Shown here: positions 53,461 through 61,700 of the stretch, piece by piece
How positions within the stretch are numbered: position 1 is the stretch's first letter
How the letters are laid out: the number at the start of each line of letters is the position of its first letter
Assembly: GCF_000685075.1 (NCBI RefSeq)
Contig: NZ_BAYD01000059.1
Span: 1-61,717, forward strand
Origin: Paraburkholderia oxyphila NBRC 105797
Lineage (GTDB): Bacteria; Pseudomonadota; Gammaproteobacteria; Burkholderiales; Burkholderiaceae
Direction of reading: 5' to 3'
Length of the DNA stretch: 61,717 bases
Notes under the pieces: generated by a model
What the model saw: the letters and a program-made list of their open reading frames with translations, nothing else
Databases searched by the model: none
What the model was told of the DNA's origin: nothing
Program-made: the position numbers and the translations under genes

Positions 53461-54678
53461 TCAGGAAGTCTTGGCGGTCTTGGGCGCGGAGTTCGCGAGT
53501 GAGGAGGCGGCGTCGCCGTCCAGGTCGCCGTTCATCGGCACCATGTTCGAGCGCACGGCTTCGCCCGGCCGCACGCGCTGCGTGCCGTTCACGACCACGT
53601 GCTCACCCGCCTGCAGGCCGCCCACGATCACGCGCAGATTGCCTTGCTGGCCGCCGATCTGCACGGTGCGATAGGCCACCTTGCCCGTGCCATCCACGAC
53701 ATAGACGAACTTCTTGTCCTGGTCCGTGCCGATGGCCGCTTCGTCGACGAGCAGCGCCGGGTGAGGCGCGCTCCCGCTCACCTTGATGCGCGCGTAGAGG
53801 CCCGGCACGAGCGCGCCATCCTCGTTGTCGAAGCGCGCACGCACGCGGATCGTGCCCGAGGCGGTATCGAGCCGGTTGTCCACCGACTCGATCGTGCCCG
53901 TGCGCGAATAGCCGGTCTCGTTCGCGAGCCCCAGATCCACGGGGACTTTCGAGCCGTCCTTCATGCGGCTGATGTAGTCGAGATAGGTCTGCTCGTCGGC
54001 GTCGAACTCGGCGTAGATCGGCGAAACCGAAACCAGCGTCGTGAGCGGCGGCGCGCTCGCGCCGGCCGAGACCACGTTGCCCACCGTGATCTCCGCGCGC
54101 GAGACGCGCCCCGACACCGGCGCCACGATGCGCGTATAGCCGAGGTTGATCTGCGCGGCCTCGAGCGCGGCCTGCGCGGCCTTCAGATTCGCGCTCGCTT
54201 CGCGCGCGCCGTTCTGCTTTTCGTCGTAGTCGCGCTTCGCGATGGCGTTATCGCCGATGAGGCGCTGCGCGCGCTCCCAGTCGCTCTGCGCGTAACCGGT
54301 GCGCGCCTGCGCGGCGGCCACCTGAGCCGCGGCCTGGTCGACGGCGGCCTGATACGGGCGCGGGTCGATCACGAAGAGCGTGTCGCCCTTTTTCACGAGC
54401 GCGCCGTCACGGAAATTCACGGAGACGATCGTGCCCGAGACTTGCGGGCGCACCTCGACCTTCTCGACGGCGGCCATGCGGCCCGAGTAGGTCTGCCAGT
54501 CGGTGACATTGCGCTTGACCACGGCGGCGACATCGACCTCTGGCGCCGGCGGCGCCTCAGCGGCGACGGCCGGGTGCGAATCCAGACGCATGGCGACGAG
54601 CGAGCCGAACCCCGCAACGACGAGAAAAGCGGCCATCGCAAGTGCTATGCGCTTACGGGAATACGAGTTGAGTGACAT
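53461..54678 (-). CDS. bpeE: RND efflux membrane-fusion protein (BpeE/CeoA type)
   Basis: A 405-residue periplasmic adaptor. The N-terminal hydrophobic segment (ALAMAAFLVVAGFGSLVAM) has no lipobox Cys, so it is probably anchored by this helix. The lipoyl-like halves are seen in VRPQVSGTIVSVNFRDGALV and INLGYTRIVAPVSGRVSRAE, with a coiled coil between and a beta-barrel after. It joins the pump and outer-membrane channel. It lies 73 bp upstream of the pump gene. Confidence 0.9.
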   Translation of the reverse strand: MSLNSYSRKRIALAMAAFLVVAGFGSLVAMRLDSHPAVAAEAPPAPEVDVAAVVKRNVTDWQTYSGRMAAVEKVEVRPQVSGTIVSVNFRDGALVKKGDTLFVIDPRPYQAAVDQAAAQVAAAQARTGYAQSDWERAQRLIGDNAIAKRDYDEKQNGAREASANLKAAQAALEAAQINLGYTRIVAPVSGRVSRAEITVGNVVSAGASAPPLTTLVSVSPIYAEFDADEQTYLDYISRMKDGSKVPVDLGLANETGYSRTGTIESVDNRLDTASGTIRVRARFDNEDGALVPGLYARIKVSGSAPHPALLVDEAAIGTDQDKKFVYVVDGTGKVAYRTVQIGGQQGNLRVIVGGLQAGEHVVVNGTQRVRPGEAVRSNMVPMNGDLDGDAASSLANSAPKTAKTS

Positions 54679-54744
54679 CGCGAGCTCCAGAAAGATGAGT
54701 GGTTATTGTTCGAGTAATGCGATCTTCGGCGCGCTGCGCCGACG

Positions 54745-55758
54745 CTAACAGGAGGCGCCGGCTTCAAAACAACAGCGGAAAAAGCGCACCGCTTCGGCGA
54801 GCGCTTCCGGATGCGCACCAATCTGCGCGTGCGAGACGCTCGGGTAGCGCACGACATGCGTGCGCACGCCCGCTTCGATCAAACGCACGGCGTACTTCTC
54901 CGCTTCGATATGCAGCACGTCGTTCTGCGCCGTGACGATGAACGTCGGCGGCAAGCCAGCAAGACGCGAGGATTCCAGCGGCGCCGCATATGGATGCATG
55001 CGCTGCGAAGCTTCAGGCAGATACGCCCGATAGCAGGCGGCGCATTCGCTCGCGGAAATGTCCGACGCGAGCCGCGCTTCGTCGCCAAGACGCGTGAGGC
55101 TCGGATCGAGCATCGGCGCAAAGAGCGCCTGCGCGGTGAGCCGCACGTCGCCACGATCGCGCCCGATAAACGCCAGCACGTTGGCGATCTGGCCGCCTGC
55201 GTCGTGTCCTGCCGCCACAATGCGCTTCGTACTGCCGCCGAATGCGCGTGCCCGTGTGAGCACCCACTGTGCGGCGCGATGCGCGTCTTCGGGCGCGGCC
55301 GGAAACGGAAACTGCGGCGCGAGCGAATAGCCCACCGAAACCACGAGCGCAGGTAAGCGCTCTGCGAAAAAGCGGCTCGCGGCATCGGCGTCGTCGAGCG
55401 TGCCGCGCACGAAGCCGCCGCCGTGGAAATACAGCAGCACGGGCAGATTGTTCGCGCCGCGCGGCCGATACAGGCGCAGCACGATGTCCTGCGCATAGCC
55501 TTCGATCGTCACTTCGCTCACGTCGATGGGCGAGGACGCGCGCGCCTTGCCCGCTGGCGCCGGCACCACTGCCGGCGCCGCTGCGGGCGCCGCAACGAGG
55601 CGCGCTGCCGCGGACTTACCCGCCACAGCGCGATCCGCCACGGACCGCTCCGCCAAAGGGCGCTCCGCCAGAGGGCGCGCCGAAACGGGCGCGGATTCAG
55701 AGGCAGGCTCGGAAAGATCGGCGGAGATCCACGGCGTCGAACGTTTGAAGGCATCCAT
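54745..55758 (-). CDS. llpE: LlpE-like alpha/beta hydrolase with Asp in the nucleophile position
   Basis: A 337-residue protein of the hormone-sensitive-lipase type. The oxyanion motif HGGGFVRG (about 112-119) is intact. The nucleophile elbow, usually GDSAGG, reads GHDAGG (184-189), with Asp186 where Ser is expected. The N-terminal 75 residues are Ala/Pro-rich with near-repeats (PLAERPLAERSVADRAVA). As first gene of the efflux operon it matches llpE (lipase-like) of bpeEF-oprC and ceoAB-opcM operons. The start may instead be TTG 55773. Confidence 0.8.
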   Translation of the reverse strand: MDAFKRSTPWISADLSEPASESAPVSARPLAERPLAERSVADRAVAGKSAAARLVAAPAAAPAVVPAPAGKARASSPIDVSEVTIEGYAQDIVLRLYRPRGANNLPVLLYFHGGGFVRGTLDDADAASRFFAERLPALVVSVGYSLAPQFPFPAAPEDAHRAAQWVLTRARAFGGSTKRIVAAGHDAGGQIANVLAFIGRDRGDVRLTAQALFAPMLDPSLTRLGDEARLASDISASECAACYRAYLPEASQRMHPYAAPLESSRLAGLPPTFIVTAQNDVLHIEAEKYAVRLIEAGVRTHVVRYPSVSHAQIGAHPEALAEAVRFFRCCFEAGASC

Positions 55759-55834
55759 GTCGAAACGGCGCAATGCGCGAGAATAGATTCGAATGGTGCG
55801 AATTGTCGGTTCGGCAGACTTGCAAATAAATGCC

Positions 55835-55840
55835 TATAAT
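55835..55840 (+). promoter_or_regulatory. Perfect -10 hexamer in the llpE/LysR gap
   Basis: TATAAT lies about 98 bp before the LysR start, in the AT-rich gap between the divergent genes. The best -35 candidate, TTCGGC, is 19 nt upstream and weak, so activator control is plausible. Confidence 0.4.
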
Positions 55841-55937
55841 CCGGCAACACAATTCGGCGCACCTGAACAATCTGTTTCCCAGTATTTGCGCGAATCTCGC
55901 CGCGCAACGTGCGTCTGATGTCTTTTGGAGAATGGCA

Positions 55938-56942
55938 ATGGACCGCCTTCAGGCCATGCAAGTGTTCACCCGCGTCGTCGACACCAACAGCTTCACGCGC
56001 GCAGCCGAAACCCTCGACATGCCGCGCGCCTCGGTCACGACGATCATCCAGAATCTCGAAGCCTTTCTCGGCGTGCGGCTGATGCACCGGACCACGCGCC
56101 GTCTTTCGCTCACGCCCGACGGCGCCGCCTATTACGAGCGCTGCGTGCGCATTCTTGCGGACGTCGAAGAAACCGAGCTGACCTTCCAGGACCGCAACCG
56201 CAAGCCGCACGGCAAGCTGCGCATCGACATGCCGGGCTCGATCGGCCGCCTCATCGTGATTCCCGCGTTGTGCGAATTCCATGGGCGCTATCCCGACATC
56301 GATCTGCAACTGGGCCTGACCGACCGCCCCGTCGACCTGCTGCAGGAAGGCGTGGATTGCGTCGTGCGTGTGGGCGCGCTGCAGGATTCGTCGCTGGTCG
56401 CGCGCCGCATTGGCCTCTTCGAAGGCGTGTCTTGCGCATCGCCCTCGTATCTTGAGCGGCACGGCACGCCGCAGACGCTCGAGGAACTGGCCGAGCATCG
56501 CGCCGTGAATTACTTTTCGCCCCGCACGGGACGCGTGATCGACTGGGCCTTTCTCGTCGACGGCAAGGAAGTGGAGATCAAGCTCAAGAGCATGGTCTCG
56601 GTGAACGACGCCGACGCCTACGTGACGTGCGGCATCGAAGGCTTCGGCCTGATTCAGGGGCCGCGCTACATGGTGCTGCCGCATCTGAAATCGGGCGCGC
56701 TCGTCGAGGTCCTGCCCGACTTCAAGCCGCTGCCCATGCCGATCTCGGCCGTGTATCCGCACAGCCGGCATCTGTCACCGAAAGTGCGCGTGTTCGTCGA
56801 CTGGATCGCCGAAGTGTTCGACCGTTGCCCGCTCCTGAGCGGCCGCGCCTCGCTCGACAAGACCTGCACGATGCGCACGCTCGAGGAGCGCGAGCAAGCG
56901 CCCGCGCTCGAAACGCCGGTGATTTCGGAATGGGCCGCATAG
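55938..56942 (+). CDS. bpeT: LysR-family regulator of the efflux operon (BpeT/CeoR type)
   Basis: A 334-residue LysR regulator. The helix-turn-helix is VDTNSFTRAAETLDMPRASV with TTIIQNLEAFLGVRLMHRTT; the effector domain follows from about residue 90 (HGKLRIDMPGSIGRLIVIPA). It is divergent from llpE, as bpeT is in B. pseudomallei. The start at 55938 was preferred to 55932 because TTTTGGAG is then 8 nt away. The stop codon lies inside a 14-bp tandem repeat. Confidence 0.85.
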   Translation: MDRLQAMQVFTRVVDTNSFTRAAETLDMPRASVTTIIQNLEAFLGVRLMHRTTRRLSLTPDGAAYYERCVRILADVEETELTFQDRNRKPHGKLRIDMPGSIGRLIVIPALCEFHGRYPDIDLQLGLTDRPVDLLQEGVDCVVRVGALQDSSLVARRIGLFEGVSCASPSYLERHGTPQTLEELAEHRAVNYFSPRTGRVIDWAFLVDGKEVEIKLKSMVSVNDADAYVTCGIEGFGLIQGPRYMVLPHLKSGALVEVLPDFKPLPMPISAVYPHSRHLSPKVRVFVDWIAEVFDRCPLLSGRASLDKTCTMRTLEEREQAPALETPVISEWAA

Positions 56943-56986
56943 GCTGGGCCGCATAGGCTGGGCCGCACAGGCTGCGCGGCGTAAGC
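56931..56986. repeat. 14-bp tandem repeat covering the end of the LysR gene
   Basis: TGGGCCGCATAGGC occurs at 56931-56944 and 56945-56958, then once with one change (56959-56972) and once degenerate (56973-56986). The first unit contains the TAG stop of the LysR gene, so slippage could shift or duplicate the stop. Confidence 0.8.
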
Positions 56987-57223
56987 GCGGGCACATCCAC
57001 CGCGCCGCTTCTTCAGATCTTTCGGGCCGCTCCGGCCCCACCTCAAACGCGCGCCCTCAGGTCTCCCTGCTGGCGCGCGTTTTCACGATTGTTCCGGATT
57101 CTCAACAATTCCTTTCGCTTTCGGGGCGTTTATCGCGCGAGCCCGTGCACCTACATTTGCACCTGTCGCCACGGCCATCGGTTTATTCGATGCGGCCAAG
57201 GCACCTTTAAACAGGAGCAGATC

Positions 57224-57592
57224 ATGAAACGCACTCTCGCAGCCACGCTCGGCGCCACCCTTGTCATCACGCTCGCCGCGAGCGCGTCGGCTTTCGCAGG
57301 CGGCATCGGCCGCGCGGGCACCTATGGTCCGCAAGCCGATGCACAGGCCGCGCCGCAAGCCGAGCAAACGCTGCGAACGGCGCAAGCCCCGGTGGTCGAC
57401 AACAGCGCGCCTAAAACGCGTTCCCAGGTGAAGGCGGAGATCGTCGAGGCTTATCGCGACGGCACGTTGCCCTCGCTGAACAAGACCACTTATCCAGAGC
57501 AGAGCCTGATCGGCCGCACGCAGGCGCAGCGCATCGCGCTGCAGGAAAGCCGCGCCAACGACGCTACGCGCCTCGCTCGTGCCGGTGAATGA
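57224..57592 (+). CDS. DUF4148 periplasmic protein, second copy
   Basis: A 122-residue protein with a signal peptide (LAATLGATLVITLAASASAFA) and a C-terminal DUF4148 motif: TRSQVKAEIVEAYRDGTLPS followed by NKTTYPEQSLIGRTQAQRIA. The middle is Ala/Gln-rich. The ATG at 57224 has AGGAG upstream. Function unknown; compare the gene at 3078. Confidence 0.88.
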   Translation: MKRTLAATLGATLVITLAASASAFAGGIGRAGTYGPQADAQAAPQAEQTLRTAQAPVVDNSAPKTRSQVKAEIVEAYRDGTLPSLNKTTYPEQSLIGRTQAQRIALQESRANDATRLARAGE

Positions 57593-57627
57593 ATCTAGCC
57601 ATTTCGATTCGATAAGGATGCCTTATC

Positions 57628-57702
57628 ATGAACAACCCCCGACCTTCCGAGCTGGACGACTGGGACGAAACTACGCCTGTGTGGGCGCCGTTTCGGCACT
57701 AA
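57628..57702 (+). CDS. Possible 24-residue small protein
   Basis: A short frame from ATG 57628, with AAGGAT 10 nt upstream, codes for MNNPRPSELDDWDETTPVWA followed by PFRH and a TAA stop. It is acidic and tryptophan-containing, unlike random GC-rich frames. It is followed directly by a hairpin. Evidence is limited to start, ribosome site and composition. Confidence 0.4.
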   Translation: MNNPRPSELDDWDETTPVWAPFRH

Positions 57703-57723
57703 AGCACGCTCATGCAGTAAAAA

Positions 57724-57751
57724 GGCCCGACAGTCCTTCGACTGTCGGGCC
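57724..57751. terminator. Hairpin terminator
   Basis: A 12-bp perfect stem GGCCCGACAGTC/GACTGTCGGGCC with a 4-nt loop. An A-run on the left gives a U-run on the minus strand, so it ends the selD/CDF transcript; it may also serve the plus-strand genes before it. Confidence 0.8.
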
Positions 57752-57774
57752 TGCACGAGCATGACAAGCAACGC

Positions 57775-58680
57775 TTAGCGCTTTGCGAAGTCCGGTTCGA
57801 AGAAGACCCAGCGCACCTGTGGGAATTTCGCCTGAAGCTCGGCCTCGATCACGTTGATCGCGTCGACCATCGTGCGGCTGTGATCGTAGTCGATCATCTC
57901 GGCCTGCACTGCTACGACCACTTCCTTGCCCCATTGCAGGGTAATGAGGCTGATGATGCCGCGAATCTCCGGCCGCGCGCGCAAGAACGCCTCGATTTCA
58001 CGGCGCGTTTCCGGGCTCGCGGATTCGCCCACGATCATCGACTTCACTTCGCGTGCGATGAACCATGAAATCAGCATGAGCAGAATGCCCACGCCGATCG
58101 AGCCGCACGCGTCCCAGACCGGATTGCCGGTGATGACCGTGAGCAGCACCGCTGCAAACGCAATGGCGAGACCCGCGAGCGCGGCAATGTCCTCGCCGGC
58201 CACCACGAGCAGATCGGAGTCGCGCGTTTCGCGCGCCCAGCGCCACAGCGATTTCGTGGGCGAGCCCTTGCGGATTTCGCGCAGGGCGCCGTAAAGCGAG
58301 AACGCCTCGAGCGCCACGGAAATACCCAGCACCGCGAGCGCCACGTAGACGTATTGCAGCGGCTCGCGCGCGATCAGCCGGTGAATGCCTTCGTACACCG
58401 AAAAGGCGCCGCCCACGAAGAACAGCAGCAGCGCCACGAGCAGCGAATAGAAGTTGATCGCGCGGCCCGTGCCCATCGGATGCAGGGGCGTGGGCGGCTC
58501 GCGCGACTGGCGCAGGCCGAGCAGCAGCAAGAGCTGGTTGCCGCAATCGGCCGTCGAGTGGATCGCCTCGGCGAACATCGAGCCCGAGCCCGTGAACGCC
58601 GCCGCCGCGTACTTGCAGACGGCGATGCCGGCGTTCGCCGCGAGCGCATAGAAAATGGCCTTCGGCGATTCCCCGCTCAT
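57775..58680 (-). CDS. Cation diffusion facilitator family transporter
   Basis: A 301-residue inner-membrane protein with about six helices and a cytosolic C-terminal domain (residues about 210-301, with ISLITLQWGKEVVVAVQAEM). A metal-site pair is seen as HSTAD in helix 2 (His41, Asp45) and, in helix 5, GEDIAAL, a variant of the usual HxxxD form. Substrate is probably a divalent metal such as Zn or Mn, not determined. Its ATG overlaps the selD stop (ATGA), so the two are translationally coupled. Confidence 0.85.
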   Translation of the reverse strand: MSGESPKAIFYALAANAGIAVCKYAAAAFTGSGSMFAEAIHSTADCGNQLLLLLGLRQSREPPTPLHPMGTGRAINFYSLLVALLLFFVGGAFSVYEGIHRLIAREPLQYVYVALAVLGISVALEAFSLYGALREIRKGSPTKSLWRWARETRDSDLLVVAGEDIAALAGLAIAFAAVLLTVITGNPVWDACGSIGVGILLMLISWFIAREVKSMIVGESASPETRREIEAFLRARPEIRGIISLITLQWGKEVVVAVQAEMIDYDHSRTMVDAINVIEAELQAKFPQVRWVFFEPDFAKR

Positions 58681-59750
58681 GCGACTTCCACGCGCGCGGG
58701 CCCTTCCGTCAATTCGCCGATCACACATGCGGCGTCGAAGCCGTCCGCGTGAAAGAGCGCGAGCACTTCATCCACTTGCTCCGGCGCGCAGGCCACGAGC
58801 AGGCCGCCCGAGGTCTGCGGATCGGTGAGCAGCGTGCGCGCGCTTTCCTGCAATTGGGGCGCGAGCGTCACGGCTTCGCCGTACGAGGCCCAGTTGCGGC
58901 CCGAGGCGCCCGTGAACACCCCTTGCGCGACGAATGCCTCCACGCCCGGCAGCCACGGCAGGTCGGCGTAGCGCACGCGCGCCGTCAGGTTCGCGCCGCG
59001 CGCGATTTCGAGCGTGTGGCCGAGCAAGCCGAAGCCGGTCACGTCGGTCATCGCGTGCACGCCGTCGAGCTCGGCGAGCGCGGCGCCCGGCTTGTTGAGC
59101 ATCGTGGCGGCGTCGACCATCGCCCGGTAGCCGGCGTCGTCGAGCAGATCCTTCTTGAGCGCGGCGGACAGCACGCCCACGCCCAGCGGCTTGCCGAGCA
59201 CGAGCACGTCGCCCGCGCGCGCCGAGGCGTTGCGCTTCACGCGCTCGGGATGGACCACGCCGAGCGCGGCGAGCCCGTAGATCGGCTCGACCGAATCGAT
59301 CGAATGGCCGCCCGCCACCGGAATGCCGGCCGCCGCGCAGACATCCTCGCCGCCGCGCAGCACCTGCGCGATCACCTCGTGCGGCAGCACGTTGATCGGC
59401 ATGCCCACCAGCGCGAGCGCGAGGATCGGCTTGCCGCCCATCGCGTAGACGTCGGAAAGCGCGTTGGTGGCGGCGATGCGGCCGAAATCGTAGGGGTCGT
59501 CGACGATCGGCATGAAGAAGTCGGTGGTCGCGACGATGGCCTGTTCGTCGTTGAGCTTGTAGACGGCGGCGTCGTCGGCCGTCTCCGTGCCCACCAGCAG
59601 GTTAGGGAAAGCGCCGGTGAGCGGCGTGCTGCGCGCGAGCAGCGCGGACAGCACGCCCGGCGCGATCTTGCAGCCGCAGCCGCCGCCGTGCGAGAGGCTC
59701 GTGAGGCGCGGCGCGGCCGGAGCGGGCGCGAGACGGTCGTTGTCGTTCAT
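58677..59750 (-). CDS. selD: SelD, selenophosphate synthetase
   Basis: A 357-residue enzyme that makes selenophosphate from selenide and ATP. The catalytic GGGCGCK holds Cys25 and Lys28, corresponding to Cys17 and Lys20 of E. coli; ATP-binding blocks TTDFFMPIVDDPYDFGRIAA and GGHSIDSVEPIYG, and the PQTSGGLLVA end are present. It contains Cys, not selenocysteine. The start at 59750 (MNDNDRLAP) fits family length. Neither selA, selB nor mnmH is in the window. Confidence 0.93.
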   Translation of the reverse strand: MNDNDRLAPAPAAPRLTSLSHGGGCGCKIAPGVLSALLARSTPLTGAFPNLLVGTETADDAAVYKLNDEQAIVATTDFFMPIVDDPYDFGRIAATNALSDVYAMGGKPILALALVGMPINVLPHEVIAQVLRGGEDVCAAAGIPVAGGHSIDSVEPIYGLAALGVVHPERVKRNASARAGDVLVLGKPLGVGVLSAALKKDLLDDAGYRAMVDAATMLNKPGAALAELDGVHAMTDVTGFGLLGHTLEIARGANLTARVRYADLPWLPGVEAFVAQGVFTGASGRNWASYGEAVTLAPQLQESARTLLTDPQTSGGLLVACAPEQVDEVLALFHADGFDAACVIGELTEGPARVEVA

Positions 59751-59794
59751 GGGAGGGACTCGTTCCAAAGGAAGCCGGAAAAACGGTCCCCATA

Positions 59795-60547
59795 TTATGG
59801 AGCAAAGCTCGCGCAGACCGCGTCGACGAGCCATTGCGGATCGTCGTGGGGCAGGTCGTGTCCCGCCCACGGATGCTCGCGATGCGTCGCCCGCCAGGCC
59901 CGCGCGAGGCGCGCCGAGCACACTGGATCGACGAGGCTGTCCGCGCGCGAGGACAGCACGAGCACCGGGCAGCGCGGCACGCCGCGCACCGTGTAGCGCG
60001 CCGCCGCCAGCAACTGGCGCAGCGCGTTGGCGCGGCTCACGGGCGCGCTGGCGCGGATGGCGCGCCAGGCGTCGAGATCGGCGGCGAGCGTGTCGCGGCG
60101 CGCACAGGTGCGCTCGTGGATCGCCGTTTCGGCGATACCGCCACGATCGGCACCGCGCCAGTGCCATGCCGCGCGCAGCAGCGCGGGCCACGCGGCCGGC
60201 CGCAAGCGCTCATAGAAGCGGCAATAGGGCCGCATGCTCGTGTTGATGAGCACGAGCGACTCGATTTCATCGGGAAAGCGCCGTGCCCACGCCGAAGCCA
60301 CCATACCCCCCAGCGACATCGCCAGCACGCGATACGGCGGCAGCGCGCCCTGCCGCTGCGCCTCGGTGCGCACGGCATCCACATAGGCATCGACATCGAC
60401 GGGCGAGCGCAGATGCGCGAGGGTGCCATTGCCCGGCAAGTCGATGGGGAGCACCGCGCCGCAGCGCGCTTCGAGCAACGGCGCGAACGCCCCCCAATGG
60501 CGCGACTCGCGCGTGAGGCCGCGCAGCAGGATCCAGCGCACCGTCAT
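59795..60547 (-). CDS. Alpha/beta hydrolase
   Basis: A 250-residue hydrolase. LPIDLPGNG follows the first strands, the nucleophile elbow is AMSLGG (Ser near 99), and the catalytic His is in HPWAGHDLPHDDPQWL near the end. The substrate is unknown; the size suggests a small ester or thioester. Its ATG overlaps the stop of the M14 peptidase gene (ATGA), so they are probably co-translated. It ends 45 bp before selD starts. Confidence 0.85.
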   Translation of the reverse strand: MTVRWILLRGLTRESRHWGAFAPLLEARCGAVLPIDLPGNGTLAHLRSPVDVDAYVDAVRTEAQRQGALPPYRVLAMSLGGMVASAWARRFPDEIESLVLINTSMRPYCRFYERLRPAAWPALLRAAWHWRGADRGGIAETAIHERTCARRDTLAADLDAWRAIRASAPVSRANALRQLLAAARYTVRGVPRCPVLVLSSRADSLVDPVCSARLARAWRATHREHPWAGHDLPHDDPQWLVDAVCASFAP

Positions 60548-61578
60548 GAGCCCGGCTTCCGGTACCAGTGCCCGATCGCGCTTTGCAAGACCTGCTGGCG
60601 CGCCACGCCCTGGGGCAGCCAGCGCGACGAGGAAAACGCGGCGCGTGTGAGGAATTCGAACAGATTCGCGTGACGCCGCAATACGCGCGCGGTGCGGTGC
60701 TGCATGACCGGGTTGAACATGCCCTGGCGAGAAAAGAGCTGGCGCGGATTCTTCTTGATCCAGAGCCACGAGCCCAGCTCGAGCGTGAGCGGCAGGAACA
60801 CGCTGTCCGCGGGGGCGCGGTCGTACGCGCAGTCCCAGAGATCGCCGTGGAGCAGATACTGGTGGCTTTGCGGCTCGAACGTATAGCCGTGATGCGGATG
60901 TGCGCGCTCGAACATTGTCTTGAGCACGTACATCTCGGGCAGGTGGCGCATCAACTGGCGCGTGCGCGCGTAGGGAAACCAGATGCTGTCGCTCCAGCCA
61001 TAGCCCGAGTGGCAATCGAGCGCGAACGCGAGCGGCCGATGCGCAAGCTCCTCATCGACGACTTTGAGCAGCGCCTGGGCCTCGGGCTCCATCGGCGCGC
61101 CGCGCCGGCCGCGATACCACGGCAGCCAGGAGCCCACGCGCTGGCCGCCCGCGAGAAACGGCACACGCTCGTCGGCGTCTTGAGGCGCGTTGCGCATGAG
61201 ATCCACGCCGTTCGGATTCGCGCGTGTGGCGAGCCACATGCCGCCGGGATTGCAGATCGGCATCATGACGAGGCGGACCGATTCGAGCTGGCGCATCAGC
61301 AGTTCGTCCCATGCGAGGCGGCCGACGAGTGCGCGCATGTAGTCGAGCACGAGTTGCGAGCCTATGCGCTCGAGACCGTGAATGCCGCCGAAAAAGCCGA
61401 TGGCGGGGGCCTGGGGATCGCGTGAGCCTACCGCTGCGACGTAGAGCGAGAACGGGCGTCCTCGGACCTCCACCTCGCCGGCGCTGCGGATGTCGAACCA
61501 GGGCGCGCCTGCGTCGAGGAGCGTCTTCAGGTCCTCGTATTCCGCGAAGCTGTCGGGTAGGAAGCTTAGTCCTGGCAT
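60544..61578 (-). CDS. M14-family zinc carboxypeptidase
   Basis: A 344-residue metallopeptidase. Zinc ligands are seen in GGIHGLERIG (His and Glu of HxxE) and in DCHSGYG (His), with the catalytic Glu in LELGSW. Arg in NPNGVDLMRN fits the substrate-binding site. No signal peptide is present, so it is likely cytosolic and may trim peptides or amino-acyl compounds. It overlaps the hydrolase gene at its 3' end. A start at 61578 with preceding AGATGCC is a weak ribosome site. Confidence 0.85.
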   Translation of the reverse strand: MPGLSFLPDSFAEYEDLKTLLDAGAPWFDIRSAGEVEVRGRPFSLYVAAVGSRDPQAPAIGFFGGIHGLERIGSQLVLDYMRALVGRLAWDELLMRQLESVRLVMMPICNPGGMWLATRANPNGVDLMRNAPQDADERVPFLAGGQRVGSWLPWYRGRRGAPMEPEAQALLKVVDEELAHRPLAFALDCHSGYGWSDSIWFPYARTRQLMRHLPEMYVLKTMFERAHPHHGYTFEPQSHQYLLHGDLWDCAYDRAPADSVFLPLTLELGSWLWIKKNPRQLFSRQGMFNPVMQHRTARVLRRHANLFEFLTRAAFSSSRWLPQGVARQQVLQSAIGHWYRKPGS

Positions 61579-61631
61579 CTGTTTTAGGGCGTGGTTGAGC
61601 GTTGCCGCGGGCTCAATAGGCTTTTATTCGT

Positions 61632-61700
61632 GGCGCTGACGCTTTGGGCGGTAACTTGTTTTCGGGGCGCTGACGCTTTCGGCGGTAACTTGTTTTCGCG
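61632..61700. repeat. 34-bp tandem repeat, two copies, at the window edge
   Basis: Unit beginning GGCGCTGACGCTTTGGGCGG (61632-61665) is repeated at 61666-61699 with only small changes. It lies upstream of the M14 peptidase gene. The series may continue past the right edge. Confidence 0.75.
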
